The translations under genes were made by a program, and so were the position numbers. This document shows, one piece after another, positions 5,254 to 12,221 of a stretch of 12,221 nucleotides of DNA (positions are counted from its first letter, which is position 1; each line of letters begins with the position of its first letter). Origin of the DNA: Candidatus Intestinimonas stercorigallinarum (GTDB lineage: Bacteria > Bacillota > Clostridia > Oscillospirales > Oscillospiraceae); the NCBI GenBank assembly GCA_019115345.1, contig DXDV01000020.1, positions 1 through 12,221 of the forward strand, written 5' to 3'. The notes beneath the pieces were generated by a model that ran no database searches, was not told where the DNA came from, and saw nothing but the letters and a program-made list of their open reading frames with translations.

Positions 5254-7734
5254 GTGGAGAAGGTGGTCATCGCCAAGGTGGCCCTGGCGGCGGCGGCCTA
5301 TGCCATCGACAAGCCCTACGACTATCTGGTGCCGCTGGAGCTGGAGGGCCGGGCGGTCCCCGGTGTGCGGGTGCTGGTGCCCTTTGGGCGGGGAAACAAA
5401 CGTACCGAGGGTATGGTGCTGGCCCTGTCCGGCGCTCTGCCGGAGGGGAAGCGCCTCAAGGAGATCGTCACCGTTCTGGACGACGCCCCGGTGCTGGACG
5501 CCTCTGGCCTGAAGCTGTGTCTTTGGATGCGGGAGCGGTACTTCTGCACCGTCCATGACGCCGCCCGGGCCATGCTGCCGGCGGGTCTGTGGTTTTCCAT
5601 CCGGGACAGCTACCGGCTCGTCCCCGGTGTGGACCGGGAGGCGTCCTATGCCGCGGCGGGGCGCTCCCGCCGGGCGGAACAGATCCTGGACCTCATCTGG
5701 GCCCAGGGGGGTTCCGCCGAACTGGGGCAGATCCGAGCCGCCCTGGGCACGGCCGATCCGGCGCCCGCACTGCGGCTCCTCACCGAGGCCGGCGTCCTCA
5801 CCCTGGAGACCAGCGCCCAGCGGGGGGTGGGGGACAAACGGGAAAAGATCGCCGCCCTGGCCCTGCCGGCGGAGGAGGCTCTGGCCCATGTGGCCAACAA
5901 GCGGCGCAGCGCCCCTCTGCGCTACGCCGTGGTGGAGCTGCTCAGCGCCGTGGGGAGCGCCAGCGTCAAGGAGCTCTGTTATTTTACCGGCGCCTCACCG
6001 GCCACCGTCCGGGCTCTGGCCAAAAGCGGCCTGGTCTCCATCCGGGAGCGGGAGGTCTTTCGGGACAGTCCCGCGGCGCCTGTGCGGCCGACGGCGCAGC
6101 CGCCGGTCCTCAACGAGGAGCAGGAGGCCGCCTTCCAGACGCTGGACGGTCTGTGCCGGTCGCCGGACCCCGCCGTGGCCCTCCTCTATGGTGTGACGGG
6201 CAGCGGCAAGACCCAGATCTATATCCGCCTCATCCGCGCCGCCCTGGAACGGGGACAAAACGCCATGGTGCTGGTGCCTGAGATCGCCCTCACACCGCAG
6301 CTTCTGCGCATTTTTACCGCCCACTTTGGAAGTGATGTGGCGGTGCTCCACAGCTCTCTCCGGGCGGGGGAGCGCTACGACGCCTGGAAACGGCTCCGGG
6401 CCGGACAGGCCAGGGTGGCGCTGGGAACCCGCTCGGCGGTCTTTGCCCCGCTGGAGAACCTGGGCCTTATCATTCTGGACGAGGAGCAGGAGGGGAGCTA
6501 CAAATCGGAGAATACCCCCCGCTACCACGCCCGGGACATCGCCAAATACCGCTGCGCCAAGGCCGGGGGACTGCTGGTGCTGGGCTCGGCCACTCCCTCG
6601 GTGGAGACCATGTACCTGGCCCGGACGGGGGTCTATCATCTGGTCACCCTGACCCGGCGCTACAATGCGCGGGCTCTGCCCGCCGTCTATGTGGCCGACA
6701 TGAAGGAGGAGCTCCGCGCCGGCAACGGCGGAAGCATCGGCGCGCTGCTGCGCCGGGAGCTGGAAGCCAACCTGGAGCGGGGAGAGCAGTCCATCCTCTT
6801 TCTCAATCGCCGGGGAGCCAGCCGCATGGTCTCCTGTGGAGAGTGCGGCGAGGTGCCGGTCTGCCCCCGGTGCTCGGTCTACCTCACCTACCACTCGGCC
6901 AACGGCCGTCTCATGTGCCACTACTGCGGCCACTCTCAACCCCTGCCCGACGCCTGCCCGGTGTGCGGCGGGACCCTCAATTTCATCGGCGCCGGCACCC
7001 AGAAGGTCCAAAGCGAGCTGGAAGTGCTCTTCCCCGGCGTGGAGATCCTGCGCATGGACGCCGACACTGTCTCCGCCGCCAACGGCCATCAAAAGCTGCT
7101 GGACCGGTTCCAGCGCAAGAAGGTGCCCATCCTGGTGGGGACCCAGATGGTGGCGAAGGGTCTGGATTTTGAAAATGTGACTTTGGTGGGGGTGGTCGCC
7201 GCCGATCTGGCCCTGTACGTGGACAGCTTTCGGGCCTCGGAGCGGACCTTCTCCCTCCTCACCCAGGTGGTGGGCCGGGCAGGCCGTGGGAAAAAGACCG
7301 GCCGGGCGGTCATCCAGACCTATACCCCTGACAACGATGTGATCCGCTGCTCCGCCGTACAGGACTATGACCGCTTCTATACCCAGGAGATCGAGCTGCG
7401 CCGCCTGATGGACTATCCGCCCTTCCGGGATGTGTTCGTCCTCACCGCCTCCGGCGCGGACGAGGCCGCTGTGCTCCAAAAATGCCAGAAGCTCCGCCGG
7501 AGCCTGGAGGTATGGGCGGCGGGCTGGAAGGACTACGAGACCCGGCCCCGGCTGCTGGGGCCCGCTCCGGCCGCGGTGGCCAAGGTAAACAACCGTTACC
7601 GCTACCGGCTCACCCTGCTCTGTGAGAATACCAGGGAGGTCCGCAGTCTCATCGCCGGTCTGCTTCAGGCCGCCGCCGACGACCGGGCGCTCCGGGGCGT
7701 CTCCGTATTTGCCGATGTGAACCCATATGATTAG
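5254..7734 (+). CDS. priA: Primosomal protein N' (PriA replication-restart helicase)
   Basis: An 826-residue full-length PriA, the 3'-to-5' DNA helicase that recognises stalled forks and reloads the replicative helicase. The N-terminal DNA-binding domain ('DKPYDYLVPLEL', then 'GVRVLVPFGRGN') occupies about the first 110 residues, followed by a winged-helix part. Walker A is GVTGSGKT at 313-320. Walker B reads DEEQ at 409-412, where E. coli and B. subtilis have DEEH. The zinc-binding insert has eight cysteines in four pairs: C528/C531, C537/C540, C555/C558 and C568/C571. Later helicase motifs include 'GTQMVAKGLDFENVTLVGVV' and 'QVVGRAGRG'. The GTG start is supported by the ribosome site at 5239-5246. 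The stop TAG at 7732-7734 lies in the def ribosome site. priA-def-fmt is a conserved Firmicutes order. Confidence 0.97.
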   Translation: MEKVVIAKVALAAAAYAIDKPYDYLVPLELEGRAVPGVRVLVPFGRGNKRTEGMVLALSGALPEGKRLKEIVTVLDDAPVLDASGLKLCLWMRERYFCTVHDAARAMLPAGLWFSIRDSYRLVPGVDREASYAAAGRSRRAEQILDLIWAQGGSAELGQIRAALGTADPAPALRLLTEAGVLTLETSAQRGVGDKREKIAALALPAEEALAHVANKRRSAPLRYAVVELLSAVGSASVKELCYFTGASPATVRALAKSGLVSIREREVFRDSPAAPVRPTAQPPVLNEEQEAAFQTLDGLCRSPDPAVALLYGVTGSGKTQIYIRLIRAALERGQNAMVLVPEIALTPQLLRIFTAHFGSDVAVLHSSLRAGERYDAWKRLRAGQARVALGTRSAVFAPLENLGLIILDEEQEGSYKSENTPRYHARDIAKYRCAKAGGLLVLGSATPSVETMYLARTGVYHLVTLTRRYNARALPAVYVADMKEELRAGNGGSIGALLRRELEANLERGEQSILFLNRRGASRMVSCGECGEVPVCPRCSVYLTYHSANGRLMCHYCGHSQPLPDACPVCGGTLNFIGAGTQKVQSELEVLFPGVEILRMDADTVSAANGHQKLLDRFQRKKVPILVGTQMVAKGLDFENVTLVGVVAADLALYVDSFRASERTFSLLTQVVGRAGRGKKTGRAVIQTYTPDNDVIRCSAVQDYDRFYTQEIELRRLMDYPPFRDVFVLTASGADEAAVLQKCQKLRRSLEVWAAGWKDYETRPRLLGPAPAAVAKVNNRYRYRLTLLCENTREVRSLIAGLLQAAADDRALRGVSVFADVNPYD

Positions 7735-7739
7735 GAGGA
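7733..7739 (+). promoter_or_regulatory. Ribosome binding site of def overlapping the priA stop
   Basis: AGGAGGA, a near-perfect Shine-Dalgarno, begins inside the priA TAG stop and ends 7 nt before the def ATG. This arrangement suggests that ribosomes finishing priA may hand over to def. Confidence 0.75.
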
Positions 7740-7746
7740 TATAAAA

Positions 7747-8238
7747 ATGGCTTTGAGAACCATCCTGACCGACAAGGACCCGGCGCTCCACAAGGTCTGC
7801 CGTCCGGTCACCAATTTTGACCAGCGGCTCTGGGACCTGCTGGACGATTTGAAAGAGACTCTGGCCGACGCCGGCGGCGCCGGTCTGGCCGCTCCCCAGG
7901 TGGGCATTCTGCGCCGCTGCGCCATTGTGGTGGATGCCCAGGACCAGATGCTGGAGTTGGTGAACCCGGAGATCATCTGGCGCTCCGAAGAGCTCCAGGA
8001 CGGCTGGGAGGGCTGCCTCAGCGTCCCCGGCAAGTGGGGCACTGTGGAGCGGCCCATGAAGGTCCGGGTCAGGGCCCAGGACCGGAACGGCGCATGGTTC
8101 GAGGCCGAAGGGGAGGCCATCGTGGCCCGCTGCTTCTGCCATGAGCTGGATCACCTGGACGGCCACGTCTTTACCGAGCTCACCGACCGGCTCTACACCC
8201 AGAAGGAGCTGGACGAGATGTACGAGGAGGAGGACTGA
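7747..8238 (+). CDS. def: Peptide deformylase
   Basis: A 163-residue complete peptide deformylase, which removes the formyl group from the starting methionine of new proteins in the cytoplasm. All three family motifs are present: GAGLAAPQVG at 44-53, EGCLS at 88-92, and HELDH at 132-136. The metal ligands are therefore C90, H132 and H136, with E133 as the catalytic acid. The acidic C-terminus (YEEED) is encoded by a purine run that also serves as the fmt ribosome site. fmt, which adds the formyl group, follows after 2 nt, so the pair handles opposite steps of N-terminal formylation. Confidence 0.97.
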   Translation: MALRTILTDKDPALHKVCRPVTNFDQRLWDLLDDLKETLADAGGAGLAAPQVGILRRCAIVVDAQDQMLELVNPEIIWRSEELQDGWEGCLSVPGKWGTVERPMKVRVRAQDRNGAWFEAEGEAIVARCFCHELDHLDGHVFTELTDRLYTQKELDEMYEEED

Positions 8239-8240
8239 CC

Positions 8241-9170
8241 GTGCGCATCCTCTTCATGGGCACGCCCGATTTTGCCGTGGCCTCCCTCTCCGCCCTTTTA
8301 GAGGCCGGCCATGATATCTGCGGCGTCTTTACCCAGCCGGACAAGCCCAAGAACCGGGGGATGAAGCTCCAGGCAAGCCCTGTAAAGGAATTTGCCCTTG
8401 CGCATGATATCCCCGTGTTTCAGCCGCTGAAGATGCGGGATGGGGAGGCCATGGGCTATATTCAGGAACGGAAGCCGGAGCTTATTGCGGTTGCCGCCTA
8501 TGGCCGCATCCTGCCCGGCGACATATTGGACTATCCGCCCTGCGGGTGTATCAACGTCCACTCCTCGCTGTTGCCCAAATACCGAGGAGCCGCCCCCATC
8601 AACTGGGCCATTCTCAACGGGGACAAGACCACCGGCGTCACCATCATGCACATGGCTCCTGCGCTGGACGCGGGCGACATCATCCTCCAGCGGGAGACGG
8701 CCATCGGGCCCGATGAGACGGCTCCGGAGCTCTTTCAGCGTCTGGCGGAGCTGGGCGGAGGACTGCTGGTGGAGGCGGTAGAACAGATCGCCAAAGGTGT
8801 GGCGACCCGGACGCCCCAGTTGGAGGCAGACGCCACTTATGCCCCCATGCTGGGCCGGGAGCTGTCCCCCATGGACTGGAGCAAGGACGGGCAGACCCTC
8901 CACGACCAGGTCCGGGGGTTGCTGCCCTGGCCCTGCGCCACGGCGGAGTTTGGCGGTGTGCGCTGTAAAGTGTTTTCCACTGCTGTGCTTGACGGCACAA
9001 CAGATTTGGCGCCCGGTACCGTAGCGGAGGCCGGGAAGGACGGCATCGTTATGGCCTGCGGCGGTGGGACGCTGCTGCGGGTGAAGGAGCTCCAGCCCGA
9101 CGGGAAAAAGCGGATGGCGGCGGCGGATTTCCTCCGGGGCCGTTCGCTGACGGCGGGGGAGCGGCTGTAA
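8241..9170 (+). CDS. fmt: Methionyl-tRNA formyltransferase
   Basis: A 309-residue complete enzyme that formylates initiator Met-tRNA using 10-formyltetrahydrofolate. The N-terminal Rossmann-like domain starts with 'RILFMGTPDFAV' (2-13). The catalytic triad by alignment to the family is N105 and H107 in 'CINVHSSLLPKYRGAAPIN' (103-121) and D143 in 'LDAGDI'. The C-terminal domain (about 205-309), which helps bind tRNA, includes 'LHDQVRGLLPWP' (225-236). The start is GTG, preceded by a purine-rich AGGAGGAGGA run (8225-8234) that lies in the end of def, 6 nt upstream. rsmB follows after a 35-nt gap. Length is normal. Confidence 0.97.
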   Translation: MRILFMGTPDFAVASLSALLEAGHDICGVFTQPDKPKNRGMKLQASPVKEFALAHDIPVFQPLKMRDGEAMGYIQERKPELIAVAAYGRILPGDILDYPPCGCINVHSSLLPKYRGAAPINWAILNGDKTTGVTIMHMAPALDAGDIILQRETAIGPDETAPELFQRLAELGGGLLVEAVEQIAKGVATRTPQLEADATYAPMLGRELSPMDWSKDGQTLHDQVRGLLPWPCATAEFGGVRCKVFSTAVLDGTTDLAPGTVAEAGKDGIVMACGGGTLLRVKELQPDGKKRMAAADFLRGRSLTAGERL

Positions 9171-9205
9171 TTTCACAAGGAGAGCGGGAGAGAGGATGTG
9201 AGTCT

Positions 9206-10558
9206 ATGTCCGGCAATGCCCGGGAAGTGGCCCTGCTGACCCTGTCCGCCTGCGACAGGCAGGGGGCCTGGTCGGATCTGGCCCTGAAAAAGAACATCCG
9301 CGCCGCCGGTCTGGACAGCCGGGATGCCGCCTTGGCCACCCGGCTGTGCTTCGGCGTGCTCCAGAACCGGATGCTGCTGGACTTTTATATCGGGAAGTTC
9401 TCCACAGTGAAGCCGGAGCGGATGGAGAACAAGGTCCTCAACGCCCTGCGGGTAGGGGCCTATCAGATGGCCTTCCTCACCCGGGTGCCGGTGAGCGCCG
9501 CCGTCAACGCGTCGGTGGACCTGGTGAAGCGGCACAGCAAGAATCCCAGAAGCCCCGGACTGGTCAACGGCATCCTCCGCTCCATGGCCCGGAACATCGA
9601 CCGGCTGCCCACCATCCCCGACGCCAACCCGGCGGACTATCTCGCGGTGCGGTACAGCCACCCGGTGTGGCTGGTACGAGCCTTCCTGGAGATGCTGGGA
9701 CCGGCGGAGGCGGAGCAGCTCCTGGCGCTGGACAACGGCGAGCCGCCCACGGTGGCCCAGGTCAACCAGCTCCGGGGGACGCTGGAGGAAGCATTGACCT
9801 CTCTGCGAGCTGAGGGCGCGGAGGCGGAGCCGCATCCGTGGCTCCCCGACTGCCTCACCCTCACCGGCGGCGGCGATCTGGAGCAGCGCGCCGCCTTCCG
9901 TGAGGGGCGTATCTATATTCAGGACGCCGGGGCCCATCTGGCGGTGCTGGCGGCGGAACCCAAGCCCGGCATGGCGGTGCTGGACGCCTGCGCCGCCCCC
10001 GGCGGCAAGTCCTTTGCCGCCGCCATGGAGATGGAGGACCGGGGCAAGCTGGTCTCCTGCGACATCCACGCCCACAAGAAGGCACTCATCGACGCCGGCG
10101 CCAAACGCCTGGGCGTCACCTGCCTCACCTCCGCCGTCCAGGACGGCAAGGCCCGCCGGGCGGAGTGGGAGGAGGCATTCGATTTGGTGATGGCCGACGT
10201 GCCCTGTTCGGGGCTGGGCATCATCCGGAAGAAGCCGGATATCCGCTATAAGGACCCGGCCCCTCTGGCTGGGCTGCCCGCTGTTCAGTCGGCTATTTTG
10301 GAGAACGTCTCCACCTATGTAAAGCCTGGAGGCGTGTTGCTGTACTGCACTTGTACTTTACAGAAAACGGAGAATGAGGACAGGGTCGAGTCTTTCCTCT
10401 CCGCCCATCCGGAGTTCGCCTTGGAGGGCTTTGTCCTCCCAGGGCCGGTGGGGGAGGTTCCAGAGGGCATGGTCACCCTGTGGCCTCAGCGCCACGGCAC
10501 CGACGGGTTCTTTTTCGCCAAGCTGAGAAAAGGCCCGTCCAACGGCGCCCTGTCTTAG
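9206..10558 (+). CDS. rsmB: 16S rRNA m5C methyltransferase RsmB
   Basis: A 450-residue protein with the RsmB layout. An N-terminal NusB-like helical domain (about 1-140; 'REVALLTLSACDRQGAWSDL' at 6-25 and 'NALRVGAYQMAFL') precedes an S-adenosylmethionine-dependent methyltransferase domain. Motif I is 'VLDACAAPGGKS' at 258-269. Motif IV is 'ADVPCSGLGI' with C334, and motif VI is 'LLYCTCTL' with C383, the likely nucleophile by family alignment. E. coli RsmB methylates C967 of 16S rRNA. The start at 9206 follows a GGGAGAGAGG site (about 9186-9195). The last eight residues (GPSNGALS) lie beyond the usual family end. The TAG stop sits at the left edge of the inverted-repeat element described at 10554-10619. 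Confidence 0.93.
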   Translation: MSGNAREVALLTLSACDRQGAWSDLALKKNIRAAGLDSRDAALATRLCFGVLQNRMLLDFYIGKFSTVKPERMENKVLNALRVGAYQMAFLTRVPVSAAVNASVDLVKRHSKNPRSPGLVNGILRSMARNIDRLPTIPDANPADYLAVRYSHPVWLVRAFLEMLGPAEAEQLLALDNGEPPTVAQVNQLRGTLEEALTSLRAEGAEAEPHPWLPDCLTLTGGGDLEQRAAFREGRIYIQDAGAHLAVLAAEPKPGMAVLDACAAPGGKSFAAAMEMEDRGKLVSCDIHAHKKALIDAGAKRLGVTCLTSAVQDGKARRAEWEEAFDLVMADVPCSGLGIIRKKPDIRYKDPAPLAGLPAVQSAILENVSTYVKPGGVLLYCTCTLQKTENEDRVESFLSAHPEFALEGFVLPGPVGEVPEGMVTLWPQRHGTDGFFFAKLRKGPSNGALS

Positions 10559-10619
10559 AACCTGTATTTACTACCGTTGCACGCCGTCTGGGCGGTCTTT
10601 TGATAAATACAGGTGCTTA
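10554..10619. repeat. Short inverted-repeat element bordered by CTTA direct repeats
   Basis: Between rsmB and rlmN there is a perfect 11-bp inverted repeat, ACCTGTATTTA (10560-10570) and TAAATACAGGT (10604-10614), around a 33-nt centre. The arms extend imperfectly outwards (16 of 19 positions match for 10552-10570 against 10604-10622). The centre can form a small stem, CGCC (10582-10585) with GGCG (10591-10594), loop 5 nt. A CTTA direct repeat lies on each side (10554-10557 and 10616-10619), as a target-site duplication would. The arms are AT-rich, unlike the neighbouring genes. No long T-run follows on either strand, so a standard terminator is unlikely. It may be a tiny MITE/REP-like element, an operator, or a structured leader of rlmN. 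Confidence 0.55.
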
Positions 10620-10634
10620 AACTATGGACGGATA

Positions 10635-10654
10635 CCGCCGGGCGGGCCCGGCGG
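10635..10654 (+). promoter_or_regulatory. GC hairpin touching the rlmN ribosome binding site
   Basis: CCGCCGGG (10635-10642) pairs perfectly with CCCGGCGG (10647-10654) around a 4-nt CGGG loop. The right arm ends inside the G-run that forms the rlmN Shine-Dalgarno (10653-10659), so folding could limit ribosome access. The pairing is read directly from the sequence; the regulatory role is inference. Confidence 0.45.
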
Positions 10655-10659
10655 GGGAG
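10653..10659 (+). promoter_or_regulatory. Ribosome binding site deciding the rlmN start
   Basis: The purine run GGGGGAG lies about 6 nt before the ATG at 10666. The in-frame ATG at 10624 has no comparable site, so 10666 is preferred. Confidence 0.65.
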
Positions 10660-10665
10660 TGTGAC

Positions 10666-11736
10666 ATGATCGACATCAAATCCATGACCCAGGCGGAGCT
10701 GGGCGCCTGGCTCAAGGAACAGGGAGAGCCCGGTTTCCGGGCAAAGCAGATCTTTACCTGGCTCCACCGGGGGGCTGTCTCCTTCGAGGAGATGACCAAT
10801 CTCTCCAAGGCGTTGCGGGAGCGGCTGAGCGTCCAGTGCGTCATCACCCGTCCGGAGGTGGAGCGAAAGCAGATCTCCGCCCAGGACGGCACCATCAAGT
10901 ATCTCTGGCGGCTGCTGGACGGAAATTGCATCGAGACGGTTTTGATGCGTTACCACCATGGGAATACTGTATGCATCTCCTCTCAGGTGGGCTGCCGCAT
11001 GGGCTGCGCCTTCTGCGCCTCCACACTGGGGGGCAAGGTGCGGGACTTGACACCCTCCGAGATGATCGACCAGGTCCTCTTCACCCAGCTGGATTCCGGG
11101 CTGCCCATTTCCAACATCGTCCTCATGGGCATCGGGGAGCCCCTGGACAACTTTGACACCGTGCTGCGGTTCCTGGAGCTGGTGAACCACCCGGACGGCC
11201 TCAACATCGGCATGCGGCACATCTCCCTTTCCACCTGCGGACTCACGGAGAAAATTGACAAACTGGCGGAGTATCGGTTACAATTGACCTTATCGGTCTC
11301 CCTCCACGCGCCGGACGACGAGACCCGGAGTAAAATTATGCCGGTGAATCGCGCCATTGGCGTGGAGAAGCTTTTCGACAGCTGCCGCCGGTATTTCGAG
11401 ACCACCGGCCGGCGGATCTCTTATGAGTACGCCATGATCGACGGGGTCAACGACAGCGACGCCCAGGCCGACCTGCTGGCCCGGTATCTGAAGGGCACCC
11501 CGGGACATGTGAATCTGATCCCCCTCAACGAGGTGAAGGAGAGTCCCTTCAAGCCCAGCCGCCGGGTGGCGGAATTCCAGCGGCGTCTGGAGCGCCAGGG
11601 CGTTACCGTGACAGTGCGTCGGAAGCTGGGGGGCGACATCGACGCCTCCTGCGGCCAGCTCCGGCGGAAAGCCATGGGCGAGGCCCGTGGGACGGCGCAG
11701 GTAGACGAAGTCAGACCGAATAGTCGAAAGGACTGA
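10666..11736 (+). CDS. rlmN: Dual-specificity 23S rRNA/tRNA m2A methyltransferase RlmN
   Basis: A 356-residue radical-SAM methyltransferase that makes 2-methyladenosine in 23S rRNA (A2503 in E. coli numbering) and in some tRNAs. The [4Fe-4S] cluster cysteines are C110, C114 and C117 in 'SSQVGCRMGCAFCAS'. The two catalytic cysteines, by alignment with E. coli C118 and C355, are C103 and C329 ('DIDASCGQL'). Other family blocks are 'GIGEPLDNFD' (155-164), 'HISLSTCGL' (185-193), 'LSVSLHAP' (209-216) and 'NLIPLNEV' (283-290). I chose the ATG at 10666 because it has a ribosome site and gives the usual 'IDIKSMT' opening; a start at 10624 would add 14 residues translated from the GC hairpin. Sequence relatives include Cfr, but the context and motifs fit housekeeping RlmN. 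The PP2C gene follows after 6 nt. Confidence 0.95.
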   Translation: MIDIKSMTQAELGAWLKEQGEPGFRAKQIFTWLHRGAVSFEEMTNLSKALRERLSVQCVITRPEVERKQISAQDGTIKYLWRLLDGNCIETVLMRYHHGNTVCISSQVGCRMGCAFCASTLGGKVRDLTPSEMIDQVLFTQLDSGLPISNIVLMGIGEPLDNFDTVLRFLELVNHPDGLNIGMRHISLSTCGLTEKIDKLAEYRLQLTLSVSLHAPDDETRSKIMPVNRAIGVEKLFDSCRRYFETTGRRISYEYAMIDGVNDSDAQADLLARYLKGTPGHVNLIPLNEVKESPFKPSRRVAEFQRRLERQGVTVTVRRKLGGDIDASCGQLRRKAMGEARGTAQVDEVRPNSRKD

Positions 11737-11742
11737 TTCTGT

Positions 11743-12221
11743 ATGAATGTATGGGGCATCACCGATGTGGGGGCCGTCCGAAAGCAAAACCAGGACAGCT
11801 ATCACATCGAACGCCCGGCGGAGGACATGGCCCTGGGCATGGTCTGCGACGGAATGGGCGGCGCCAAGGCGGGCAACGTGGCCAGCCTGCTGGCAGTAGA
11901 GACCTTTTTGGAGACGGCGCGGTCCCAGCCCCTGGAGCAGTGGCGGAATGAGCCGGAGGCCCTCCTCCACTTCGCCGCCGAGCAGGCCAACGCCGCCGTT
12001 CACTTCCGGGCCTGCGTAGACGCGGACTGCCGGGGGATGGGCACCACCATGGTGACCGCTCTGGTGGTGGGAGATCGGGCGTACATCCTCAACATCGGTG
12101 ACAGCCGGTGCTATCTGGTGCAGCCGGAGGGGATCTCCCGGATCACGCGAGATCACTCTCTGGTGGAGGATCTGGTGGCACGAGGGCAGATCACCCCGGA
12201 GCAGGCCAGGCAGCACCCCCA
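11743..12221 (+). CDS. PP2C-type Ser/Thr phosphatase, N-terminal part (cut by window end)
   Basis: The first 159 residues of a PP2C-family protein phosphatase (PrpC/Stp type); the frame is still open at the window end. Metal-binding and catalytic motifs are in order: 'VGAVRKQNQD' (9-18, with R13 and D18), 'VCDGMGGAKAG' (34-44, with D36), 'GMGTTM' (98-103), 'NIGDSR' (117-122) and 'RDHSLV' (136-141). The remaining C-terminal metal-binding aspartates would lie beyond the end. The family removes phosphate from Ser/Thr and in Firmicutes opposes a PASTA-domain kinase (PrkC) whose gene normally comes next. It starts 6 nt after rlmN with an AAAGGA site at 11727-11732, so it is probably in the same operon. 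Confidence 0.93.
   Translation, partial: MNVWGITDVGAVRKQNQDSYHIERPAEDMALGMVCDGMGGAKAGNVASLLAVETFLETARSQPLEQWRNEPEALLHFAAEQANAAVHFRACVDADCRGMGTTMVTALVVGDRAYILNIGDSRCYLVQPEGISRITRDHSLVEDLVARGQITPEQARQHP

Noticed and set aside
5995..8166. A 723-codon open frame on the minus strand opposite priA and def
   Set aside because: It lies antisense to two genes with complete catalytic motifs, and its translation is low-complexity (His/Gly/Gln-rich) with no recognisable domain. Long antisense frames are expected in GC-rich DNA with strong codon bias.
10577..10607. Promoter-like pair TTGCAC and GATAAA inside the rsmB-rlmN element
   Set aside because: The -35 matches consensus at only three of six positions and the spacing is about 19 nt, so I do not list it as a promoter. 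A transcript start nearby remains possible.
10560..10614. Rho-independent terminator after rsmB
   Set aside because: The stem is long but AT-rich with a large loop, and no run of T follows it on either strand.
10666..11736. Cfr-type resistance methyltransferase
   Set aside because: Motifs, length and the rsmB-rlmN-PP2C neighbourhood fit the housekeeping RlmN. There are no signs of transfer in codon use or flanking mobile genes.

Overview
The window reads as the core chromosome of a high-GC Clostridia species, most likely a gut Oscillospiraceae/Ruminococcaceae (Flavonifractor or Lawsonibacter type). The grounds are strongly G/C-biased third codon positions, Firmicutes-type Shine-Dalgarno sites, and a gene order (yicC-remA-gmk-rpoZ-priA-def-fmt-rsmB-rlmN-PP2C) that is a recurrent Clostridia/Bacilli housekeeping cluster. 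The genus is an inference. All genes lie on the + strand, packed with short gaps or 1-4 nt overlaps, so one or a few long operons are likely.

Layout. (1) 1-3051: the 3' part of a YbbR/CdaR-type protein (regulator of the c-di-AMP cyclase); a RseC-like membrane protein with four clustered cysteines; a DUF5685-like protein with paired cysteines and an Asp-rich helix; a J-domain/TPR protein with a cysteine-rich tail; and a small polytopic membrane protein of unknown function. From the second to the fifth these genes overlap or nearly abut, so they are probably translationally coupled. This is the least understood part of the window. (2) 3098-5150: yicC (endoribonuclease family), remA (DUF370 DNA-binding regulator), gmk (guanylate kinase) and rpoZ (RNA polymerase omega). 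(3) 5254-11736: priA (replication restart helicase), def and fmt (removal and addition of the N-formyl group), and rsmB and rlmN (rRNA, and for rlmN also tRNA, methylation). (4) 11743-end: the N-terminal part of a PP2C phosphatase, the usual partner of a PrkC-type Ser/Thr kinase that would be expected just beyond the window.

Most of the window is ordinary housekeeping. The signals worth a second look are two. One is a short AT-rich inverted-repeat element between rsmB and rlmN, bordered by CTTA direct repeats and followed by a GC hairpin reaching into the rlmN ribosome binding site. The other is the coupled block of cysteine-rich uncharacterised proteins at 614-3051. I saw no CRISPR array, tRNA, rRNA, prophage or transposase gene. 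No gene-free stretch exceeds 300 bases.
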